A stretch of 64,000 nt of DNA from Arcobacter defluvii. GTDB lineage: Bacteria; Campylobacterota; Campylobacteria; Campylobacterales; Arcobacteraceae. The first letter of the stretch is position 1. Each line of letters opens with the position of its first letter. Below, piece after piece: positions 1 through 7,333 of this stretch. The notes below the pieces were generated by a model that worked only from the letters and a program-made list of their open reading frames with translations, made no database searches and had not been told where the DNA came from. Made by a program: the position numbers and the translations under genes. The stretch is from contig NZ_CP053835.1 in NCBI RefSeq assembly GCF_013201725.1, positions 1,426,001 through 1,490,000 of the forward strand, read 5' to 3'.

Positions 1-1
1 T

Positions 2-1567
2 GAGTTTAAATCACATGAATCATCTATTAAAGAGATTATAAACAGATGTACAACTGCTGAAAAATTAGATAAAACAAAATATGAAGATTTTATAGAGGAA
101 GTAGCATATACTTGGTTTAATAGACTTGTTGCTTTAAGATTTATGGATGTAAATGATATTACAGATACAAAAGTAATCTCACCTCTTGATGGACATATAA
201 TTCCTGCAATATTCACAGAAGCAAAATCAGGAAATATAAGTGAAGATTTAAACATAGATAGAACTCAATTTTTTAATATTTTAGATAAAAAAGTAGAGAG
301 TAAAGACGGCGACAATGAGTGCTATAAAATGCTATTTATCTCTACTTGTAACTACTACTCTTCTATCATGCCTTTTATGTTTGAGTCAATCTCTGATTAT
401 TCTGAACTACTTTTACCCGATGATTTATTATCAACAAACTCTATTAGAACAAAAGTAATAGAAGGGATGAGTGAAGAAAACTGTGCTGATATTGAAGTTA
501 TTGGATGGTTATATCAGTTTTATATTTCTGAAAAAAAAGATGATGTATTTGAAAAATTAAAGAAAAATGTAAAAATCACACCATCAAATATTCCTGCTGC
601 AACTCAACTTTTTACACCACATTGGATTGTAAAATATATGGTTGAAAATTCACTTGGAAAACTTTGGATGCTAAATCATCCAAACTCATCTTTAAAAGAT
701 AGTATGAAATACTATATTGATGAAGATACTCCAACAGATACATTTTTAAAAATCTCAACACCACAAGAATTAACTTTAATAGATCCTTGTTGTGGAAGTG
801 GGCATGTACTAACTTATGCTTTTGATTTACTAACTTTGATATATGAAGAAGAAGGTTATAGTAAAAGTGAAATTCCAACATTGATTTTAGAAAACAATCT
901 TTTTGGATGTGATATAGACAAAAGAGCAGCAACACTTGCAAATTTTGCACTTACCATGAAAGCAAGATTATATCATAGAAGATTTTTCAAAAAATCTACA
1001 AATCCAAATATCGTAGAACTTCAAGAGTTTGGAACACAAGAGTTTAAAGGAATCAAAAACTTTGGTTCATTATTAGCTCCAAAAGATATACAAAGTTTTG
1101 ATGATGGGATATTTTCACAAAGCAATGCCCAATATGATTTACAACTAAAAATTTTAACTTCAACTTACTCATGTGTAGTTACAAATCCACCATATATGGG
1201 TGGAAAAGGTATGAATGCAGAGTTGGGAGATTTTGTGAAGAAAAACTATCCTGATAGTAAATCTGATTTATTTGCTGTCTTTATGGAAAGAGGATTTGAA
1301 ATAACAAAAGATTTAGGTTATATGGCAATGATTACAATGCAATCTTGGATGTTTTTAAGTTCTTATGAAAAAATGAGAGAAAAATTACTTAAAAATTATT
1401 CTATTTCTACAATGGCACACCTTGATAATATGGTAATGGGAATAGCATTTGGAACATCAGCAACAGTATTTAATAAAAAGAAACCTGATGCAAACACAAA
1501 AGGTGTTTATTTTAAAATAAATCTTGATGATTTAGATGAGAATAGAGAAATCAGAGGTTTAAGATGA
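2..1567 (+). CDS. pglX: BREX PglX, N-terminal methyltransferase half (5' end outside window)
   Basis: This is the catalytic half of the BREX N6-adenine methyltransferase, which marks host DNA so that the defence system spares it. The frame is open from base 2, so the true start lies upstream; 521 residues are visible. SAM-binding motif I (DPCCGSGH, near visible residue 261) and the catalytic NPPY motif (near 395) are intact. The frame ends with TGA at 1565-1567, just after the methyltransferase domain, and the stop overlaps the next start (ATGA). Usual PglX proteins are a single chain of about 1,200 residues; here the target-recognition half restarts at 3805. The family call is firm. That the halves work together in trans is inference. 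Confidence 0.9.
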   Translation, partial: EFKSHESSIKEIINRCTTAEKLDKTKYEDFIEEVAYTWFNRLVALRFMDVNDITDTKVISPLDGHIIPAIFTEAKSGNISEDLNIDRTQFFNILDKKVESKDGDNECYKMLFISTCNYYSSIMPFMFESISDYSELLLPDDLLSTNSIRTKVIEGMSEENCADIEVIGWLYQFYISEKKDDVFEKLKKNVKITPSNIPAATQLFTPHWIVKYMVENSLGKLWMLNHPNSSLKDSMKYYIDEDTPTDTFLKISTPQELTLIDPCCGSGHVLTYAFDLLTLIYEEEGYSKSEIPTLILENNLFGCDIDKRAATLANFALTMKARLYHRRFFKKSTNPNIVELQEFGTQEFKGIKNFGSLLAPKDIQSFDDGIFSQSNAQYDLQLKILTSTYSCVVTNPPYMGGKGMNAELGDFVKKNYPDSKSDLFAVFMERGFEITKDLGYMAMITMQSWMFLSSYEKMREKLLKNYSISTMAHLDNMVMGIAFGTSATVFNKKKPDANTKGVYFKINLDDLDENREIRGLR

Positions 1568-2145
1568 TAGAAAGATTTTTAGAATATCTTATTAAATATC
1601 AAGATGCTTTGTATGTAATAGGAGGTTTTGCTGCAGGTTCAATTGCAACATATTTTAAATTTTATCCAATTTTAAAAGAAAAAGAGAATAAGCAAATAAA
1701 ATTTGATAGTAACATTTTTAAACAATCAGATGCTGTTTTATCAGAAAAACAAATTAATGAACTTATTGGAGATTTAGAATCTAACCATTCATATAGAAGT
1801 AATCAAGATAATAGATTAAACTCATTTTTGTCTTTTTTTGAAGATACAAGTAATATATATGAATACAAAGAATTAAATTGTCATATAACTACTTTAAAAA
1901 AAGATTTAGAAAAACTTCAATATTTCTATTCAACTCATTTTTTTATTTTTCCAGATTATCAAACTTCCGATAATACTAAGTTTTGTATGTACCCAGAAGG
2001 AAATGTTGATAGAAATTGGAATGGTAAACAAGAAAGTAAGTCTAATTATGAAGAAAAGGAAGAAAAGCTTTTAGAATTATGTATTAAAACAAAAGAAAGT
2101 TACAAAAAATATAGATTAGAGATTAGAAAAATATTAAAGGTATAA
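1564..2145 (+). CDS. Hypothetical protein with one N-terminal membrane helix, inserted in split pglX
   Basis: Not recognised. The 193-residue product has a glycine-rich hydrophobic stretch at about residues 17-36 that could be a membrane anchor. It is followed by a charged region likely to form coiled coil in the middle and at the C-terminus. It starts within the stop of the pglX 5' half (4-bp overlap) and ends 1 bp before the next gene, so it is translationally coupled to the BREX operon. With the next two genes it forms a three-gene insert that separates the two halves of pglX. No catalytic motif is visible. Confidence 0.65.
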   Translation: MIERFLEYLIKYQDALYVIGGFAAGSIATYFKFYPILKEKENKQIKFDSNIFKQSDAVLSEKQINELIGDLESNHSYRSNQDNRLNSFLSFFEDTSNIYEYKELNCHITTLKKDLEKLQYFYSTHFFIFPDYQTSDNTKFCMYPEGNVDRNWNGKQESKSNYEEKEEKLLELCIKTKESYKKYRLEIRKILKV

Positions 2146-2146
2146 A

Positions 2147-2803
2147 ATGGAAATTATTACAAAAGTAAAAAATCAACTGGAAGAAATAAAGAAATTAACC
2201 ACAAAAGAAATTTTAAATTATTTAAAAATAGTTGCTTTTAGTATTTTAATAGTGGTATTTTTTACTATTTTATTTCAATTTTTTATAGGTAATGGTGAAA
2301 GAATTATTGGATTAATTAGTGCATTAGGTATTTTAATATCTGCATTATTAGCTTCTTACTCTGTGATGTTGAATATAGAAAATACAAATAATAATGAAGA
2401 AAAGAAGAAAGAGTCTGAAAAAAAATCAAATATTATTTATTTATTTCAAAATTTAAATGACATATTGTCTGTATTAAATAGATATAAAGACACAGACATA
2501 GGAACTTTTAGAATAAATACTCACAATACTTTGCTGTTAATTTTAGAAAAAAAACTTGATAAGATTGACGATAAAGAAATAATAAAAAATCTAACCGATG
2601 ATGAATCAAATTATTTGTTATTTGTTAGGTTAAGGTTATCTGAAAGTATTGGAATACTTTATAATTACACGCAATCAATTATTGTTGATGACCCTCAAAA
2701 GTTTAATGAAAATACAAAATTTATAATTGAAAAACTTAATCTATTAATACCACTATTGGCAACTAATAATAAAATTTATATTCAGAAAGTTGAGAATAAA
2801 TAA
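2147..2803 (+). CDS. Hypothetical membrane protein with two N-terminal helices, inserted in split pglX
   Basis: Not recognised. The 218-residue product has two hydrophobic segments (about residues 27-48 and 53-75), then a lysine- and glutamate-rich stretch and a predicted helical cytoplasmic domain. Its stop overlaps the start of the downstream DUF1016 nuclease gene by 1 bp. Gene order is membrane protein, membrane protein, nuclease, all tightly packed, which suggests one cargo unit. A role as membrane partner of the nuclease is only a guess. Confidence 0.65.
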   Translation: MEIITKVKNQLEEIKKLTTKEILNYLKIVAFSILIVVFFTILFQFFIGNGERIIGLISALGILISALLASYSVMLNIENTNNNEEKKKESEKKSNIIYLFQNLNDILSVLNRYKDTDIGTFRINTHNTLLLILEKKLDKIDDKEIIKNLTDDESNYLLFVRLRLSESIGILYNYTQSIIVDDPQKFNENTKFIIEKLNLLIPLLATNNKIYIQKVENK

Positions 2804-3804
2804 TGGATAAAAATCAAATCATCAATAAAGATTTTCAAACCGTACTAAGCCAAATACAAAATGCTAAACAAAAAGCATATAGCAGTGTTAATACTATTCT
2901 TATCGAGCTTTATTGGGAGATAGGAAAATATATATCTACAAAAACTACACAAGAAAATTGGGGTAAAGGTGTAGTCAAAGAGTTGGCAACTTTCTTAAAA
3001 GAAAAAGACCCAACTTCAAAAGGGTTTGGAGATAAAAACTTATGGCTTATGAAACAGTTTTTTGAAACTTACAAAGAAGATGAAAAACTCTACACACTGT
3101 GTAGAGAAATTTCTTGGAGCAATAATCGAAGGATAATGAGCTTACAAACCATAGAAGAGAGGGAGTTCTATCTTGTTTTATCTATTAAAAATAGATATTC
3201 CTACAGAGAACTTGACAAACAAATCAACACATCAACTTTTGAACGAACGATGATAGCTGATAAAAAACTCTCAACCGTACTAAAAGAATTACCTCAAAAT
3301 GTAAGTGGAGTGTTTAAAGATAGCTATATTGTGGACTTTTTGGATTTACCACATAATCATAAAGAAAAAGATTTACAAAATGGACTTATAGGTTCACTAA
3401 AAGAGTTTATCTTAGAGCTTGGTCTGGGTTTTGCTTTTATAGGACAAGAGTATCGTGTGCAAGTGGGGAATGAAGATTTTTATATTGATTTGCTTTTTTT
3501 CCATAGAACTTTACAGTGTTTGGTGGCATTTGAGCTAAAAGTTGGCAAGTTTAAACCAAGTGATTTGGGACAGTTGGAGTTTTATCTTGAAGCACTTGAT
3601 AGAGATGTAAAACAGCCCCAAGAAAATCCAAGTATTGGAGTGCTTCTTTGTAGAGAAAAAAATGATGAAGTAGTAGAGTACGCACTTAGTCGAACACTAA
3701 GTCCAACGATAATATCGCAATACAAAACAAAACTTATCCCAAAAGAGATACTACAACAAAAAATGAATGAACTTTATGAACAGCTTGAAAATGAGGAAAA
3801 CTAA
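2803..3804 (+). CDS. DUF1016/YhcG-type PD-(D/E)XK nuclease family protein
   Basis: A 333-residue protein of the DUF1016 (YhcG) family: an N-terminal helical domain typical of the family (start MDKNQIINKDF, then a YWEIGKYI segment) and a C-terminal PD-(D/E)XK nuclease fold. The nuclease site is visible as an aspartate in NEDFYIDLLFFH followed by FELKVGKF, giving the D-ExK pattern, and then by a GQLEFYLEAL helix. Members are often found beside or inside restriction-modification operons. Here it is the last gene of the insert in pglX and its stop is directly followed by the restart of pglX. DNA cleavage is inferred from family membership. Confidence 0.85.
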   Translation: MDKNQIINKDFQTVLSQIQNAKQKAYSSVNTILIELYWEIGKYISTKTTQENWGKGVVKELATFLKEKDPTSKGFGDKNLWLMKQFFETYKEDEKLYTLCREISWSNNRRIMSLQTIEEREFYLVLSIKNRYSYRELDKQINTSTFERTMIADKKLSTVLKELPQNVSGVFKDSYIVDFLDLPHNHKEKDLQNGLIGSLKEFILELGLGFAFIGQEYRVQVGNEDFYIDLLFFHRTLQCLVAFELKVGKFKPSDLGQLEFYLEALDRDVKQPQENPSIGVLLCREKNDEVVEYALSRTLSPTIISQYKTKLIPKEILQQKMNELYEQLENEEN

Positions 3805-5556
3805 ATGGCAACATACATAAGACTAACAGACTACAAAGACAGTGACAGCAAAGAACAAGGGTTTTTTAAGAGTGAAAATAGATATGAAGCAAAACAAGAT
3901 GATTTTGCAAAAATCCCTGGAAGTCCTATTGCTTATTGGGTGAGTGATAAAATTTTTGATAATTTTAAAAATATTCCTAAATTACATAAATACGCAACAC
4001 CAAGAGCTGGAATGATTACTGGAAACAATGAATTATTTGTAAAATTATGGCAAGAAATAAATTATAATAAAATTGGTTTTTCTTTTTCTAATCGGCAAGA
4101 TGCACTTGAAAGTGTTTACAAGTGGTTTCCCTATCAAAAAGGTGGGGCAGCAAGAAAATGGTTCGGAAATAATGAATATATTGTAATTTGGGAAAATGAT
4201 GGATTTTTATTAAAGACTACAACAGATAGTAATGGAAAAGTTCCTGCACATGCATTTAATGAAGAATATATTTTCAAACCTAATGCAAATTGGTCAGCAG
4301 TTACATCTGGATTATTTACTGTTAGAATTTCATTTAATGGTTCTTTATTTGATGCTTCAGGTTCTGCCGCTTTTCCAAATAATGAAAGTAACCTTTTAGG
4401 TATTTCTGCATTTTTAAATTCTAAGATAGCAAATTTTTTATTGAATGCAATAAATCCTACAATTAATTATCAAGCTTGGAATATTGGTAATTTACCAATA
4501 AATATAACAAATGGATTTATTAATAATATAGACACCTTAACTCAAGAATGTGTAGATATTTCAAAAGAAGAGTGGGATAGCAGAGAAATATCTTGGGATT
4601 TCACAGAAAATGAACTTCTAAAACACAAATCAGATTCTAAAATAGAAACTGCTTACAATAACTATTGTTCATATTGGAAAGAGAAGTTCTATAAACTTCA
4701 CGCAAATGAAGAAGAGTTAAATAGACTATTTATAGATATTTATGAACTTGGCGATGAGCTAACACCTGATGTAGCTCTAAAAGACATAACTATCTTAAAA
4801 AGTGAATCAATCATCAATGACAATAATGAATTAGAGTTTAAAGCAGATGAGATTATGAAACAGTTTATATCTTATGCTGTTGGGGTTATGTTTGGAAGAT
4901 ACTCAATAGACAGTGATGGTTTAGTTGTGGCAAATCTAAATCAAGATTATCCAAAAGATACCACATTTGAAATAGATGATGATAATGTAATTCCTGTTTT
5001 AGAAGATGACTATTTTAGTGATGATATAGCAAGTAGAATAATCAACTTTGTAAAAACAACATTTGGAAGTGAAAGTTTAAGTGAAAATATCAATTTTATA
5101 GAAAAATGTTTGGGAAAAACTATCAGAGCTTATATGGTAAAAGATTTTTATGAAGACCATATCAAACGATATAAAAAAAGACCTATTTATTGGATGGTTT
5201 CAAGCCCTAAAAAAGGTTTTATGAGTCTCTGTTATATGCACAGATACACAAATGATTTGTTTGCAAGAGTTCAAAACAACTATTTAAGAGAATATATCAC
5301 TAAATTAGAGGGTACAAAAGAGATTCAAAAACAAACAATTCTAAATGAAAATGCAACAAATAAAGATAAAAATGAAGCAGATAAAAGAATAAAAAATATT
5401 GAATTAAAACTAAAAGAACTAATCTCTTTTGATAGAGATAATTTAACTTCTTTTGCACAAAATAGAGTTGATATTGATTTAGATGATGGTGTAAAGGTAA
5501 ATTACAATAAATTTAAAGAAGTTTTATATCCTATAAAAGGGTTGGATAAAGAGTAA
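3805..5556 (+). CDS. pglX: BREX PglX, C-terminal target-recognition half
   Basis: This 583-residue chain is the C-terminal half of PglX. It contains the family segment KIPGSPIAYWVSD near residue 36 and ends in the helical region KGFMSLCYMHRYTNDLFARV seen in PglX. It has its own ATG with GAGGA about 8 bases upstream, immediately after the nuclease stop. Its first 20 or so residues (ATYIRLTDYKDSDSKEQ) resemble by eye the last part of the N-terminal fragment (KGVYFKINLDDLDE). The junction is therefore not a clean cut and may join two alleles. The break separates catalytic and DNA-recognition domains, as in methylase/specificity pairs. Whether it is active is unknown. Confidence 0.88.
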   Translation: MATYIRLTDYKDSDSKEQGFFKSENRYEAKQDDFAKIPGSPIAYWVSDKIFDNFKNIPKLHKYATPRAGMITGNNELFVKLWQEINYNKIGFSFSNRQDALESVYKWFPYQKGGAARKWFGNNEYIVIWENDGFLLKTTTDSNGKVPAHAFNEEYIFKPNANWSAVTSGLFTVRISFNGSLFDASGSAAFPNNESNLLGISAFLNSKIANFLLNAINPTINYQAWNIGNLPINITNGFINNIDTLTQECVDISKEEWDSREISWDFTENELLKHKSDSKIETAYNNYCSYWKEKFYKLHANEEELNRLFIDIYELGDELTPDVALKDITILKSESIINDNNELEFKADEIMKQFISYAVGVMFGRYSIDSDGLVVANLNQDYPKDTTFEIDDDNVIPVLEDDYFSDDIASRIINFVKTTFGSESLSENINFIEKCLGKTIRAYMVKDFYEDHIKRYKKRPIYWMVSSPKKGFMSLCYMHRYTNDLFARVQNNYLREYITKLEGTKEIQKQTILNENATNKDKNEADKRIKNIELKLKELISFDRDNLTSFAQNRVDIDLDDGVKVNYNKFKEVLYPIKGLDKE

Positions 5557-5581
5557 TTAATATTAAATATTACTTAAAATA

Positions 5582-5631
5582 AAATGTTTTTTATTTGAAA
5601 AACATTTCAAAATATTGTATAATTACAATAT
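5582..5631 (+). promoter_or_regulatory. Promoter and palindromic operators of the AbiE-like pair
   Basis: A hairpin with 10-bp perfect arms (AAATGTTTTT at 5582-5591, AAAAACATTT at 5598-5607) is followed by a palindrome with 8-bp arms (ATATTGTA at 5612-5619, TACAATAT at 5624-5631). A good sigma-70 promoter lies across them: TTGAAA at 5595-5600, a 17-bp spacer, then TATAAT at 5618-5623. The -10 box lies inside the second palindrome. AbiEi antitoxins are known to repress their own promoter through inverted repeats, so this is a likely autoregulated promoter. The first hairpin could also terminate pglX transcripts. Confidence 0.65.
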
Positions 5632-5653
5632 CAAAAAAGAAAAGGAGGTTAAG

Positions 5654-6370
5654 ATGTCAGTAGCAAAGATAACAAGAGATTTTGTGACAAATATTGAAGG
5701 TGCAAAACTATTTACTTATGATGATATACCATGTTTAAATAAAACATCGGCTGCTATTGAACTTAGCCGACTTTTTAAAAAAGGTATTATAAAAAAAATT
5801 TCAAAAGGAAAATTTTATAAACCAAAAATTAGAGTGTTTGGAGAAGTTGCTCCAAATACAAATGATAAAATAAAAAGCTATCTAAAATCAGATGAAACAA
5901 ATAGTTATGAAACAGGTGCAAATAGCTTTAGAAAACTAGGACTTACTACTCAAGTTTCAAATGAAACTGTAATAGCAACAAATGGAATATATAGAAAGGT
6001 AAAAATAGATAATATAAATCTAAAATTTATACCAAAAAGAGTTGATGTAAATGATGATGAGATTTATTTAGTTCAGATACTTGATGCTATAAAAGATATA
6101 AATAAAATACCTGCAACAACACCAAATGAAGTAGTTAAATATTTAAAAGAGATTATAAAAAAAGAATCTTTAGAAAATCAAAATAAGCTTACAAAATTTG
6201 CTTTGAAATATACTCCAAGAACAAGAGCAGTTTTAGGTGCGATTTTTAAAGAGATAGGAAATAAAAATTGTGCTTATGAGTTGAAATCAACTCTAAATCC
6301 AATGACAAATTATAAATTAAAAATAGAAGAAGATGTTATTAAAGATAGAAAATACTGGAATTTTATATGA
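5654..6370 (+). CDS. AbiEi-like (DUF6088-type) antitoxin/regulator
   Basis: The product, 238 residues from ATG 5654, has an N-terminal winged-helix segment (residues about 1-55, ending LSRLFKKGIIKKISKGKFYK) of the type seen in AbiEi and DUF6088 antitoxins. The start at 5654 is preferred over an in-frame ATG at 5615 because AAAGGAGG lies just before it. It overlaps the downstream nucleotidyltransferase gene by 4 bp (ATGA), the standard type IV antitoxin-toxin layout. It probably represses its own promoter and neutralises AbiEii. The pair sits between pglX and pglZ of the BREX operon. Confidence 0.8.
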   Translation: MSVAKITRDFVTNIEGAKLFTYDDIPCLNKTSAAIELSRLFKKGIIKKISKGKFYKPKIRVFGEVAPNTNDKIKSYLKSDETNSYETGANSFRKLGLTTQVSNETVIATNGIYRKVKIDNINLKFIPKRVDVNDDEIYLVQILDAIKDINKIPATTPNEVVKYLKEIIKKESLENQNKLTKFALKYTPRTRAVLGAIFKEIGNKNCAYELKSTLNPMTNYKLKIEEDVIKDRKYWNFI

Positions 6371-7332
6371 TATTACATAATGATAAAGAAACTTTTAATG
6401 ATTTGATAGAAACAACAGCGGGAGTGCTTGGCATTCCTGCTGTTTTTATTGAAAAAGATTATTGGGTAACTTATATTTTAAATAGGTTATCAAAAAGCAC
6501 TTATAAAGAAACTGCAATTTTTAAAGGTGGAACATCCTTATCAAAAGCATATAAAATTATAGATAGATTTTCAGAAGATATTGATTTAGCAATAATAACT
6601 GATGGAAAAGACGGAAATGCAGTTAAGAGTTTGATTAAAAATATTGAAAAAGCTTTGCTATATGAAAATTTTGAGGAAACGATTACTCCTCAAACCTCAA
6701 AAGGTTCAAAGTTTAGAAAAACGGTACATCAATATCCAAAGATAATAGAGGGTGATTTTGGACATGCAAATGAGAATTTAATCCTTGAATTAAACTCTTT
6801 TGCTAAGCCACATCCATTTGTTAGTAAAACTATATCTAGTTATATATTTGATTTTTTAAGTACTCAAAGTGATGAAGCAAAAAAATTAATTACTGATTTC
6901 CAGTTAGAGCCATTTGAAATAAATGTTTTGGATTATAAAAGAACATTTTGTGAAAAGATTAGTGCAGTTGCAAGAGCTTCATTTGAAAGTGATGAATTTT
7001 ATAGTCAATTGAAAGAAAAAATAAGACATTTTTACGATATTTACCACTTAATGCAAGAAGATGAAATAAAAGCATTTTTAAATAGTAATGATATGAATAT
7101 TATGATAGAAAATGTAAGAGAAGATGACCAAAAACAGTTTAGTTCTGATTGGGCAATTGTAAAATTACACTCAACAAAGATTTTTGAAAATATCAATATT
7201 TTAGATGAGTTAAATAGTTATTATAATAGTAATTTTAAAACATTGGTTTATTCAGAAACTTTACCAAATATAGAAGATATAAAAGCAAAATTTGAAGAGT
7301 TATCAAAAATACTAAAAGAGAAAGATTTATAG
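6367..7332 (+). CDS. abiEii: AbiEii/AbiGii-family nucleotidyltransferase toxin
   Basis: A 321-residue member of the AbiEii/AbiGii toxin family. The nucleotidyltransferase signature is clear near residues 55-80: FKGGTSLSKAY followed by RFSEDIDLAI, which supplies the GGTSLSK nucleotide-binding loop and the DxD metal ligands. A later conserved segment, RHFYDIYHLM, is typical of the family. Such toxins transfer nucleotides to tRNA or other targets and cause growth arrest upon phage infection. The gene is coupled to the AbiEi-like gene upstream and ends 1 bp before pglZ, so it is also read as part of the BREX operon. Confidence 0.88.
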   Translation: MILHNDKETFNDLIETTAGVLGIPAVFIEKDYWVTYILNRLSKSTYKETAIFKGGTSLSKAYKIIDRFSEDIDLAIITDGKDGNAVKSLIKNIEKALLYENFEETITPQTSKGSKFRKTVHQYPKIIEGDFGHANENLILELNSFAKPHPFVSKTISSYIFDFLSTQSDEAKKLITDFQLEPFEINVLDYKRTFCEKISAVARASFESDEFYSQLKEKIRHFYDIYHLMQEDEIKAFLNSNDMNIMIENVREDDQKQFSSDWAIVKLHSTKIFENINILDELNSYYNSNFKTLVYSETLPNIEDIKAKFEELSKILKEKDL

Positions 7333-7333
7333 A

